A DNA stretch of 13,840 nt from assembly GCA_964452575.1 (NCBI GenBank), contig CAYVMN010000128.1:1-13840 (forward strand), given 5' to 3'. How positions within the stretch are numbered: the first letter of the stretch is position 1; every line of letters starts with the position of its first letter. The position numbers and the translations under genes are program-made. The notes beneath the pieces were generated by a model. That model saw only the letters and a program-made list of their open reading frames with translations. It was not told where the DNA came from and made no database searches. The DNA is from CAYVMN01 sp964452575 (GTDB lineage: Bacteria; Desulfobacterota; DSM-4660; Desulfatiglandales; Desulfatiglandaceae). Below, one piece after another: positions 1 to 6,785 of the stretch.

Positions 1-1358
1 GGATCAATGACAGATACAACGATGCCAGGTTATCTTTTGCGTAAGGGGGGTGATGATGATGCTTTGAGGCGCAAAAACTACCATTTCCCGAACTTCCTTC
101 CTGATCTTATAAACATTCCCTTCTTTGATAAAAAAATGCTCCAGGCGATCCTCGCTCACATCGTTGGCAATGTTTGCCGGGTAAATACCCCCTCGGGCCA
201 TATCAATGGCGGTCGTATCAATATCGGTGCCAAAAATCTGGACATCGAAATCCTGTCGTAGTTCCCTCATACACTCCCAAATAATGATGGCTATGGAATA
301 GGCCTCTTCACCGTTGGCACAGCCCGGGACCCATACCCGGAAAGCATCTTTAATGGACCTTTTCGTAAGGTCCCTCAGCAGGACCTTTTTTAGTGCCTCA
401 AAGGCCTCAGGATCCCTGAAGAAGTTGGTCACTCCGATCAAGAGCTCTTTGAAGAGGATCTCCAATTCCTTGGGATTTTCCTGGAGATAACGGACGTAAT
501 TGCCGACATTTTCAATCTGTTGGACGGTCATTCTCCTTTCAATTCGGCGGCAGAGGGTGTTCTTTTTGTAATTGGAGAAGTCGTGCCCGGTCTGGCTTCT
601 GAGGAGGACAAAGACCTTGGGGAGGGTCTCAGAGATTCTTCTTTCAATGGCGGCCCTGCTCGGCACCACCTTGCGGCCGGCGTGGCTCGTGTATCTGATC
701 AACGCAGCAGGCATCTTTTCCGGTGGCAAGACAAAATCCACCGGGCAGACCTGAATAGCGCTTCTGGGCATGCCGTCGTATTTGGCAGTGTCCGGGTCCT
801 GGACCATGGCCATCCCCAGCTCACCCTTGACGGCCTTCATGCCCAGGGCGCCGTCTGTTCCTGTTCCGGAAAAAATGATGCAGATCGCCTTTTCCTTTTG
901 ATCTTGTGCCAGGGACGAAAAAAATAGTCAATAGGCAGCCGTTTTCCCCGGGCATTTGTGAAGTCCATGAGCTGAAGGGTGCCGTTCAAGATTGCCAGGT
1001 CCTTGTTGGGTGGAACCACATATGCAACATTCGGCTGAACCACCATCCCATCATCTATGGAAAGTACCTTGATGGACGAGAACTTCGTCATCAGATCTGG
1101 CATCATGCTCGCGTGGGTGGGGTCCAGGTGGGGGACCAGCACAAAGGCCATGCCCGAATCAGGCGGCATATTCTGGAAGAACTTCTCAAAGGCCTCCAGC
1201 CCCCCTGCAGAGGCCCCCATGCCAACTATATAGAAACCCTTCTGCCCCTCTGGCCTGGGGGGTGGTGCCTTCTTTTTCTCTCTTGCCTTCTTAACAGGCC
1301 TCTTCGCTGCGTCATCCTTTTTTTCGGCAATGGTTCTTTTCTTTTTCTTCTCTGCCAT
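1..1358 (-). pseudogene. CheB-CheR fusion (chemotaxis methylesterase/methyltransferase), frameshifted and cut by the window edge
   Basis: The ATG at 1356-1358 follows an AAGGGGG Shine-Dalgarno. The protein begins with a Lys/Ala-rich basic tail of about 40 residues, then a CheB domain with the catalytic Ser (GASAGG, about residue 50) and His (PHLDP, about 77). The frame is lost at a T7 run (A7 at 918-924 on the plus strand). The continuation lies in the -1 frame and carries the third CheB catalytic residue in GTGTDGALG, then a CheR domain: an RRIERRM helix, the SAM-binding stretch GCANGEEAYSIAI, and FGTDID. A second lesion is likely near 45-56, where the expected IIxDPPYAK motif needs one extra base, and the sequence beyond it no longer matches the family well. 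Intact members often continue into PAS or kinase domains, which cannot be seen here. Known for the family: CheB demethylates and CheR methylates receptor glutamates. The copy is probably a pseudogene; sequencing errors in homopolymers or programmed frameshifting remain possible. Confidence 0.8.
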
Positions 1359-1381
1359 CAGGCACCCCCTTCGGATTCACG

Positions 1382-1402
1382 AATGACCAATGACTAATGA
1401 CT
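1382..1402. repeat. Heptamer tandem repeat, AATGAC(C/T) x3
   Basis: Three consecutive 7-base units read AATGACC, AATGACT, AATGACT. A related ATGACTAATGA string recurs around 1615-1626 in the same intergenic gap. It does not encode anything recognisable. Confidence 0.8.
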
Positions 1403-1417
1403 AGTTGTAGCTGTAAG

Positions 1418-1446
1418 CGTTCATAGGTTCCAAGGTTCAGGGGTTT
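1418..1446 (+). repeat. GGTTC-rich dispersed repeat, copy 1
   Basis: This stretch starts CGTTCA and contains GGTTCCAAGGTTCAGGGGTT. It matches 25 of 29 positions with the left arm of the inverted-repeat element at 8023-8051, and in reverse orientation resembles the right arm at 8210-8243. Three copies within 7 kb, all intergenic, indicate a dispersed repeat family. Confidence 0.7.
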
Positions 1447-1665
1447 CCCATGTACCCTTACAGGCCCCTGGGCATCTTCAGATATTTTGGATAAACTTCT
1501 TCTAAAGTTGATAGGTAAGACAGAGAGAGCAAAATTTGCGCCATTTCAGAAACTGTCGAGAGCCTCAATTTCGAACGATCGGACACCTACAATCCTTCAT
1601 GGCGAGCTACTATTGATGACTAATGATAGGCTTTTAACACCTAAGGCAGGATATGGCAAGAATTT

Positions 1666-2055
1666 TCATTTGTACCTCCTTTTCCAATCTTTCATGCGCG
1701 CTTCACGCCTTGCCCTCACCTCCTCAAGTTTTTGCTGTTGATCAGGGTCAAGGCCTTTTTTCATACGGGAGAAGCTTTCATCCAAAATCTTCTTGACCTC
1801 AGCGCGTTTCTGCCGATGCAGTTCCACCAGCTTCTTGTCCACCTCTTCAATGATGACCTTGAATTCCTTCTGCTGCCCTTCAGTCAAACCGAGTTCCCTA
1901 GTCAATTTCTTTAGAAATAGCGCCCTTCTTCCAGCAGAGTCCTTCCAGAAGCGATCTACCCAGTGCCTGTGATAGAGCTGGGTCCCCAGGGTACCGACCA
2001 GCACGCCCAGGGCGAAGACGCATGTAACCCCAACGATTAGTTTCCATCTCTTCAT
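1666..2055 (-). CDS. Membrane-anchored periplasmic CpxP/CnrX-like protein (heavy-metal sensor or stress chaperone type)
   Basis: This 129-aa protein has an N-terminal hydrophobic segment (about residues 6-25, after MKRWK) that would anchor it in the inner membrane, or act as a signal sequence, with the rest in the periplasm. The rest is a highly charged, Lys/Glu/Arg-rich helical region with LGLTEGQQKEFKVIIEE and LDPDQQQKLEEVRARR, the pattern of the CpxP/Spy/ZraP/CnrX group (two LTxxQ-like helices). The family binds unfolded proteins or metal and, in CnrX, passes a signal to a membrane anti-sigma factor. The ATG lies 2 nt after the stop of the preceding gene with GAGGGG upstream, so translation is probably coupled. 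As third gene of a sigma/anti-sigma operon it is the likely periplasmic sensor. Metal binding cannot be shown from sequence alone. Confidence 0.75.
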   Translation of the reverse strand: MKRWKLIVGVTCVFALGVLVGTLGTQLYHRHWVDRFWKDSAGRRALFLKKLTRELGLTEGQQKEFKVIIEEVDKKLVELHRQKRAEVKKILDESFSRMKKGLDPDQQQKLEEVRARREARMKDWKRRYK

Positions 2056-2057
2056 CG

Positions 2058-2387
2058 CTACCCCTCAAGGCCAAAGAGTTCGCCCAGCGTTGGCTTTTCA
2101 AGCTCCGCCGTCACAGTTCCCAGGTAATCGTAGCTTCGATCCAGGTCCATGCTCAATAAGAAGACGGCTAACGCAAGGACCAAGAGGCAACTCACCGGCG
2201 CAAGCCGCCATACCATACGTTCAAAGGTGGCCCAAAACTCTAAACCGGTCTTTGGGAGGCCGGTCTCGCGGATTCGCCTCATGACCTGCGACTGCCACTC
2301 ATCCCCGGTGCCCATGTTTTCCTTTGCCAGGTAGGCATCGCACAATGCCTCTTTCAATGCCTCGTTCTCGGAAATCCTGAATCTCAT
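2058..2387 (-). CDS. Small single-pass membrane protein, probable anti-sigma factor
   Basis: This 109-aa protein starts at the ATG at 2385-2387, which overlaps the TGA of the sigma gene in an ATGA arrangement and has GGAGGG 5-10 bases upstream. A longer reading up to 2483 lies antiparallel in no sensible context and inside the sigma gene, so I reject it. A soluble N-terminal part of about 60 residues precedes one strongly hydrophobic segment (APVSCLLVLALAVFLLSMDL, about 65-84) and a short acidic tail. No HxxxCxxC zinc motif is visible, so it is not a ZAS-type anti-sigma factor. I assign the role from gene order (sigma, this gene, periplasmic sensor), size and topology, as in CnrY-type or RseA-type proteins; sequence similarity alone would not establish it. 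Confidence 0.65.
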   Translation of the reverse strand: MRFRISENEALKEALCDAYLAKENMGTGDEWQSQVMRRIRETGLPKTGLEFWATFERMVWRLAPVSCLLVLALAVFLLSMDLDRSYDYLGTVTAELEKPTLGELFGLEG

Positions 2388-2989
2388 AGTGCCCTCCTTC
2401 CCTGTAGCATCACCCCAGTGAGGAGCTTTTCCAGCCTTTTTCGCGACCTGAAGGAGCGGACTTTGACGTTGGCCATACTCCATCCCAGGAGGCCAGCCGT
2501 TTCCTTCACAGAGAGTCCCTCCAGGTACATCAGTTCAAGGACCATCCTGTCTTGGGCCGAGAGTTTGCCGAGGGCCCAGTCCAGGAACTCTTTGGCCTCT
2601 ATTTGAGAGCCTCTTTCATTGAATGCCTGTTCTGATTCTCCTGATATCACTTCTTCGAGCCAGTTTTGGTGCCTCTCGGTGAGCGTGCTCATGGGGACCT
2701 CTCGAGATCTATAGGCCTTTCGCCAGTAGTCACAGCAGGTTCTTACTGCAATTGAAGACAGCCACCGGCTGAAATTGCCCTTCCCTTTAAACGTAGGCAA
2801 AGACTGGTAAGCCCGTACAAAAGTATCCTGGGTTGTCTCTTCAACATCACCATGTGGCACGTGTTTTTTTACGATCTTTAACACGAGAGAACTATACTTC
2901 CTCAGCAGGGGCTCAAATGCATTGGCGTTTCCATCAAGAACCTGGCGAACGATTTCAGCATCACTGGGCCTGAGCGAGTCTCTTTGCAT
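2384..2989 (-). CDS. ECF-type RNA polymerase sigma factor (sigma-70 family, RpoE-like)
   Basis: This protein of about 201 aa has both ECF regions. Region 2 runs from DAEIVRQVLDGN to WLSSIAVRTCCDYWRK and includes VEETTQDTFVRAYQSL. Region 4 is LSAQDRMVLELMYLEGLSVKETAGLLGWS with the helix-turn-helix followed by VKVRSFRSRKRLEKLL. It would direct RNA polymerase to a small stress regulon. The start is uncertain: I prefer the ATG at 2987-2989, but an in-frame TTG at 3026-3028 would add 13 residues; neither has a strong Shine-Dalgarno. It is first in an operon with the putative anti-sigma and CpxP-like genes and is divergent from an ABC exporter. The upstream element TGTAAC-N17-CGAC, repeated for the exporter, suggests autoregulation. 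Confidence 0.92.
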   Translation of the reverse strand: MQRDSLRPSDAEIVRQVLDGNANAFEPLLRKYSSLVLKIVKKHVPHGDVEETTQDTFVRAYQSLPTFKGKGNFSRWLSSIAVRTCCDYWRKAYRSREVPMSTLTERHQNWLEEVISGESEQAFNERGSQIEAKEFLDWALGKLSAQDRMVLELMYLEGLSVKETAGLLGWSMANVKVRSFRSRKRLEKLLTGVMLQGRRAL

Positions 2990-3081
2990 TTCTACTGGTG
3001 ACTTTTGACTGGACTGGTTAAAAAACAAATCTTGGGGCGGAAAGCCGGCTCAGGCGCCGTCAAATTGGGCCTTCACAGTTA

Positions 3082-3111
3082 AAGTCGCCCTTCACCCTCA
3101 AAAAGTTACAA
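3082..3111 (-). promoter_or_regulatory. Putative ECF-type promoter for the sigma operon
   Basis: On the minus strand, TGTAAC (complement of 3105-3110) is followed after exactly 17 bases by CGACTT (complement of 3082-3087). The -35 contains the AAC common in ECF promoters and is followed by a T run. The same arrangement occurs on the plus strand at 3122-3150. Predicted transcription starts a few bases past 3082, upstream of both candidate sigma-gene starts. Confidence 0.55.
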
Positions 3112-3121
3112 CAAAAAACCT

Positions 3122-3150
3122 TGTAACCTTTTTTGACAAGCCCACGACAT
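3122..3150 (+). promoter_or_regulatory. Putative ECF-type promoter for the ABC exporter operon
   Basis: TGTAAC (3122-3127), a 17-base spacer beginning with CTTTTTT, then CGACAT (3145-3150). This mirrors the element facing the sigma gene in -35 sequence, T run, spacer length and CGAC core. The two TTGTAAC boxes form a perfect 7-bp inverted repeat with a 9-base centre, so a dimeric regulator site is an alternative reading. Confidence 0.5.
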
Positions 3151-3161
3151 ACAGGTAAAGT
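3133..3161 (+). promoter_or_regulatory. Sigma70-type promoter for the ABC exporter operon
   Basis: TTGACA (3133-3138), a 17-base spacer, and TAAAGT (3156-3161) match the housekeeping consensus well. It overlaps the putative ECF promoter, so the exporter may have basal and stress-induced transcription. Confidence 0.6.
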
Positions 3162-3190
3162 AGAAAAGAATAGCCTTCACCTCCGGGACT

Positions 3191-3223
3191 CAGCGGCCAC
3201 GGCCTCCCTGGGCCGGGCCGCTG
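3191..3223 (+). promoter_or_regulatory. GC-rich hairpin in the exporter 5' leader
   Basis: CAGCGGCC (3191-3198) and GGCCGCTG (3216-3223) form a perfect 8-bp stem with a 17-base loop that itself has GGCC repeats. It ends 7 bases before the AGGAGG ribosome binding site at 3231-3236 and could affect translation or mRNA stability. There is no U run, so it is not a typical terminator. Confidence 0.4.
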
Positions 3224-3241
3224 CCTTTTCAGGAGGTAAAT

Positions 3242-4006
3242 ATGCCCATGAAATTGATCGAACTGCGCAACATCCATAAGACCTACCACATGGGCGACAT
3301 CGCCGTTCCAGTGCTCAAGGGGGTGTCGCTGACGGTCGCTCGCGGTGAGCTGGTCGCCCTTATGGGGGCGTCAGGATCAGGGAAGAGTACCCTGATGAAC
3401 ATCCTGGGGTGCTTAGACCGGCCGACCTCTGGCGAGTACAAGCTCGACGGCCGGGAGGTCTCGCAGCTGTCTGCAGATCAGCGTGCCCTTGTCAGAAACC
3501 ACAAGATCGGCTTTGTCTTCCAGAGTTTCAATCTGTTGCCGCGGACAAGCGCCCTGGAGAACGTGGCGATGCCGCTTTCCTACACGACCGATCAGGTATC
3601 GGATCGCGAGGCGCGGCAAAGGGCCCGTGAGATGCTTTGCCGGGTCGGACTGGGGGACCGGCTGAATCACGAGGCCTCCCAGCTTTCCGGTGGGGAACAA
3701 CAGCGCGTGGCGATTGCCAGGGCCCTGATCAACCGCCCTACGTTGCTCTTCGCCGATGAGCCTACGGGCAACCTGGACTCTCGCACGAGTGAAGAAGTCC
3801 TCTGCATGTTCCAGAAGCTCAATAAAGAGGACGGCATCACTATCATCCTCGTCACCCATGACGCCAATGTTGCCCATTACGCCGGGCGCATTATCCACAT
3901 CCGCGACGGCGTGATCGTTAATGGTACCTTTGCTGCCGCAGCAGAACCGCCTAAAGCCCAGACAGATTTCACTTCCCCCGCTCAGGAAACAGGAGTCGAA
4001 AGATGA
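3242..4006 (+). CDS. ABC transporter ATP-binding protein, MacB/LolD type
   Basis: This 254-aa cytoplasmic ATPase energises the permease encoded next. It has a complete set of motifs: Walker A GASGSGKST (42-50), Q-loop at FVFQSFNLLPR (Gln94), signature LSGGEQQRVAIARAL (148-162), Walker B LLFADEPTGNLD with Glu173, and the switch His in VTHD (206). The LDRPTSGEY and LDSRTSEEV stretches are typical of the MacB/LolD/FtsE subgroup. The ATG at 3242 has AGGAGG 5 bases upstream. The stop overlaps the permease start by 4 nt (ATGA). Unlike MacB of enterobacteria, ATPase and permease are separate proteins. No periplasmic adaptor (MacA/HlyD) gene is adjacent. Confidence 0.93.
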   Translation: MPMKLIELRNIHKTYHMGDIAVPVLKGVSLTVARGELVALMGASGSGKSTLMNILGCLDRPTSGEYKLDGREVSQLSADQRALVRNHKIGFVFQSFNLLPRTSALENVAMPLSYTTDQVSDREARQRAREMLCRVGLGDRLNHEASQLSGGEQQRVAIARALINRPTLLFADEPTGNLDSRTSEEVLCMFQKLNKEDGITIILVTHDANVAHYAGRIIHIRDGVIVNGTFAAAAEPPKAQTDFTSPAQETGVER

Positions 4007-5370
4007 AGGTCTACCGCACAGCCAGAACGGCGATGAAGGCCCTGAGGCGCAACCCGATGCGTGCTATGTTGACGACCCTGGGCATAGTTATCGGCGTTGC
4101 CTCCGTCATCGCTATGATGGAGATAGGTGCCGGCTCATCGGCGGCCATTCAAAGGACCATCGCAACCATGGGGGCCAACGTCCTGGATGTGAGACCCGGC
4201 GCGGCCTCCAGCGGGGGTGTGACCTTCGGATCAGGCAGCGCCACAACCCTCACGCCCCAAGACTGCGAGGCGATCCTGCGGGAATGCCCGTCCATTCGCA
4301 ATGCCACTCCCCTCGTCCACACCAGGACCCAGGTGGTTTACGGCAACCGGAACTGGGTACCGACGTTTATCTATGGTGTCACACCGGCATTTCTGGATGT
4401 GCGGGGCTGGACAATGGCAGAGGGAGAGTCCTTCACCGACCGCGATGTCCTGAACGCCAACAAGGTCTGTCTGTTGGGCCAGACACTGGTCCGTGAGCTC
4501 TTTCAAGGCGAAATGCCGGTCGGCAAGGAGATCCGTATCAAGAACGTATCGTTCCGTGTCCTTGGGGTGCTAGGCACCAAGGGCGCCAACATGATGGGCA
4601 TGGACCAGGACGACATCGTCGTGGCGCCGTGGACCACGATCAAATACCGCGTAACGGGTTCCATGCTCGAAAACGCCAACCAGAGCACCAGCAGCGGTTC
4701 CAGCAGATCCATAAACACCTTGAGCAACCTCTACCCAGGTGGCCAGCCGAGCCTCTATCCTGAACGCTCGGAAATCCAGGCCGCCAACAACCCCATGCCT
4801 ATACGTTTCGCCAATATCGATCATATCCTGGCAGCGGCCCAGAGCACTGAGGGAATTTCCGACGCCATAGACCAGATAACCACGGTGCTGCGTGAGCGTC
4901 ATCGCATTCGCCCCGGCGAACCGAATGATTTCAGTATCCGTGACATGACCGAGATGACCAAGGCCCTCTCATCAACTACGACCTTAATGACCAATCTCCT
5001 GCTATGCGTGGCCATGATCTCGCTGGTGGTTGGAGGTGTGGGGATCATGAACATCATGCTCGTCTCAGTCACCGAACGGACCCGCGAGATCGGCCTACGC
5101 ATGGCGGTTGGGGCCAGGGCCAGGGACATCCTGCGGCAGTTTCTGGTGGAGGCCGTCGTGCTCTGCCTCGTGGGCGGCGCTTTGGGCATTCTGCTTGGCC
5201 ACGGCGGCTCTTACCTCGTGTGGCTGATGCTGCGCTGGCCGGTCGAAACCTCTCCGGTTGCCGTCGCCGCCGCGGTGATTGTCTCCGCTAGCGTTGGCAT
5301 TGTCTTCGGGTTCTACCCGGCGTGGAAGGCGTCCCGCCTCGACCCCATCGAAGCCCTTCGATATGAATGA
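4003..5370 (+). CDS. ABC transporter permease, MacB/FtsX family
   Basis: This 455-aa inner-membrane protein has the MacB topology: an N-terminal membrane helix (about 22-40, in MRAMLTTLGIVIGVASVIAM), a large periplasmic domain (about 42-328), and three C-terminal helices (about 329-355, 381-409, 416-438). The FtsX-type signature ERTREIGLRMAVGARARDIL follows the second helix, and the C terminus YPAWKASRLDPIEALRYE is typical. A Ser/Asn-rich stretch (about 225-265) interrupts the periplasmic domain. Members act in mechanotransmission, driving export of lipoproteins, peptides or small molecules from the periplasm, usually with an adaptor and an outer-membrane channel that are not present here. 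It is the last gene of its operon; only 14 nt separate it from a convergent gene and no clear terminator lies between. Confidence 0.92.
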   Translation: MKVYRTARTAMKALRRNPMRAMLTTLGIVIGVASVIAMMEIGAGSSAAIQRTIATMGANVLDVRPGAASSGGVTFGSGSATTLTPQDCEAILRECPSIRNATPLVHTRTQVVYGNRNWVPTFIYGVTPAFLDVRGWTMAEGESFTDRDVLNANKVCLLGQTLVRELFQGEMPVGKEIRIKNVSFRVLGVLGTKGANMMGMDQDDIVVAPWTTIKYRVTGSMLENANQSTSSGSSRSINTLSNLYPGGQPSLYPERSEIQAANNPMPIRFANIDHILAAAQSTEGISDAIDQITTVLRERHRIRPGEPNDFSIRDMTEMTKALSSTTTLMTNLLLCVAMISLVVGGVGIMNIMLVSVTERTREIGLRMAVGARARDILRQFLVEAVVLCLVGGALGILLGHGGSYLVWLMLRWPVETSPVAVAAAVIVSASVGIVFGFYPAWKASRLDPIEALRYE

Positions 5371-5384
5371 TCGCCTTTCAGGTC

Positions 5385-6581
5385 CTACTGAACCCCGCCT
5401 GGCCGGGGAAGGCTCTGGGGATCGAAACGCTCGAAACCAAGTTTCGGGTTTACCGGGCAACGAACAGGAACATGGTCAACGACCGCCGCCTGAATGCACT
5501 GGTAGCATCGCTTACAGTGCTGTATATCCTCAGGCCTTCCCTCCTTGACCTTCCTTGGCCACAAGGGGTCTGCCAGGAGGGCCCTCGAGAGGGCCACCAG
5601 ATCCACCGAGCCGTTTGAGATTGCCTCTGCAGCCTTGTCCGGATTCTGGAAATTGGGGCACATTACAGGGATGGAGACCTCCTTTCGGATCTTCGCGGCA
5701 TCCTCTGTAATGCTATCTTCCCCTTTCGGAAAGATACGAGTTGCAGCCCCATAACAACCTTGACTCACTGAAAGGTAATCTGCCCCGGCCTCCTGGAGGG
5801 CCTTGGCCATCTCAATAGATTCAGGCAGATCAAGGCCGTCCGGAATCCATTCACGGGCACTGAACCTATAGCCGACGACGAAGTCCTGTCCCAAGCCCTC
5901 CTTGATATCCCGGATAATCTCTGACGAAAAACGCCATCGCTTCTCGGGTGAGCCACCGTAATCGTCGTTACGTCGGTTATAGTAGGGAGAGGTAAACTGG
6001 CAGAGCAGGTATCCGTGCGCCCCATGGATCTCTACACCTTCAAAGCCCGCCCTCTTGATGCGGCCGGCTGCCCTGACCATGGCCTCCTTTAGTCCCTGGA
6101 TCTCCTGTACATCCAGGGGGCGGGGACGCTCGGGGCTCTCTTTTAGAATCCCTTTTAAGGCCTTGGGGAGCCCCTCCTTCTGGACGATGGCCGGGACATC
6201 AGAAGGACCCACAAGCGGCCTTTTCTCGTGATGCCTTAGGGCCTGGGCCCCATGCCCTGGCAAGATCTGGACAAAGGCCTTGGCTCCTCCCCAGTGGATG
6301 ACGCGGGCAAGGTCTCGAAAACCAGCAACGCTTCTATCAGATGCCGCACCGAGCCCAGGTCCCGGGATAAAGGAATAGCGTCCCGTAACCCCCGTGATTT
6401 CAACGATGACGAGCCCGGCACCACCAGCTGAGCGGGCGTAATAATAGCAGAGGTACTGATCCGTTACCATCCCTCTGTCATCCCCCATCGCAACATGGGT
6501 GGGGGCCAGGGCGATTCGGTTTTGCAGCTGGATCTTTCCAATGTTCACTGGGTCGAAAATGATCTTGTGTTGTTGCAGCAT
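5385..6581 (-). CDS. NADH:flavin oxidoreductase, Old Yellow Enzyme family (2,4-dienoyl-CoA reductase-like, single domain)
   Basis: This 398-aa TIM-barrel flavoprotein carries the family pattern: FDPVNIGKIQLQNRIALAPTH at the N terminus, then EGVEIHGAHGYLLCQFTSPYYN and RNDDYGGSPEKRWRF. The C-terminal motif HCKRCYQC...VRCPVNP has four Cys placed like the [4Fe-4S] ligands of dienoyl-CoA reductase (FadH), although the third Cys is one residue earlier (x2, x2, x12 instead of x2, x3, x11). The FAD/NADPH domain of FadH is absent, so electrons must come from another protein. The ATG at 6579-6581 has GAGGG upstream and starts just before the conserved region; an in-frame start at 6629 would add 16 residues without similarity. 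Substrate unknown: an enoyl or enone compound is the family expectation. Confidence 0.88.
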   Translation of the reverse strand: MLQQHKIIFDPVNIGKIQLQNRIALAPTHVAMGDDRGMVTDQYLCYYYARSAGGAGLVIVEITGVTGRYSFIPGPGLGAASDRSVAGFRDLARVIHWGGAKAFVQILPGHGAQALRHHEKRPLVGPSDVPAIVQKEGLPKALKGILKESPERPRPLDVQEIQGLKEAMVRAAGRIKRAGFEGVEIHGAHGYLLCQFTSPYYNRRNDDYGGSPEKRWRFSSEIIRDIKEGLGQDFVVGYRFSAREWIPDGLDLPESIEMAKALQEAGADYLSVSQGCYGAATRIFPKGEDSITEDAAKIRKEVSIPVMCPNFQNPDKAAEAISNGSVDLVALSRALLADPLWPRKVKEGRPEDIQHCKRCYQCIQAAVVDHVPVRCPVNPKLGFERFDPQSLPRPGGVQ

Positions 6582-6636
6582 AATTTCCCTCGTCAACTTT
6601 TGGTTTCTTGCCCAATGCAGGCCTTCCATTGGTATT

Positions 6637-6665
6637 CCTATATTTTTAGATCACATGGTGATCAA
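6637..6665 (-). promoter_or_regulatory. Promoter of the flavin oxidoreductase gene
   Basis: On the minus strand TTGATC (6660-6665) and TATAGG (6637-6642) are separated by 17 bases. The predicted start gives a leader of about 50 nt. Confidence 0.45.
6649..6663. promoter_or_regulatory. Palindrome overlapping the oxidoreductase promoter
   Basis: GATCAC-ATG-GTGATC is a perfect 6-bp inverted repeat with a 3-base centre. It covers part of the -35 and the spacer of the promoter above, the position expected for a repressor operator. No regulator gene is adjacent. Confidence 0.4.
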
Positions 6666-6785
6666 TGTGCCACAGTGTAATCGAGGAAATAAGACTAGAT
6701 ATAACACCCTTGGCCCCACACAGGTCGATTTCAGCCTTACCTTAGGGAGAGACCGCTGCTCGGGGAGGTACAGGAAGAAGCATAT

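Larger units (their letters stand above)
1359..1665. other. Intergenic stretch with short repeats
   Basis: This gap of about 307 bases lies between the start of the CheB-CheR gene and the end of the CpxP-like gene, both on the minus strand. It contains a three-unit heptamer tandem repeat (1382-1402) and one copy of a GGTTC-rich dispersed repeat (1418-1446). An open plus-strand frame from 1487 exists but has no Shine-Dalgarno, no recognisable similarity, and runs antisense into the CpxP-like gene, so I do not call it. No clear terminator for the sigma operon was seen. Confidence 0.6.

Noticed and set aside
1487..1741. Plus-strand open frame of 84 codons
   Set aside because: No Shine-Dalgarno, no recognisable similarity, and its second half is antisense to the CpxP-like gene.
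2388..2483. N-terminal extension of the putative anti-sigma factor to 141 aa
   Set aside because: It would lie entirely within the sigma gene; the ATG overlapping the sigma stop has a proper GGAGGG and gives a usual length.
5377..5408. Two small adjacent hairpins between the convergent permease and oxidoreductase genes as a bidirectional terminator
   Set aside because: Stems are only 5 bp, no U run in either direction, and the second is within the oxidoreductase coding sequence.
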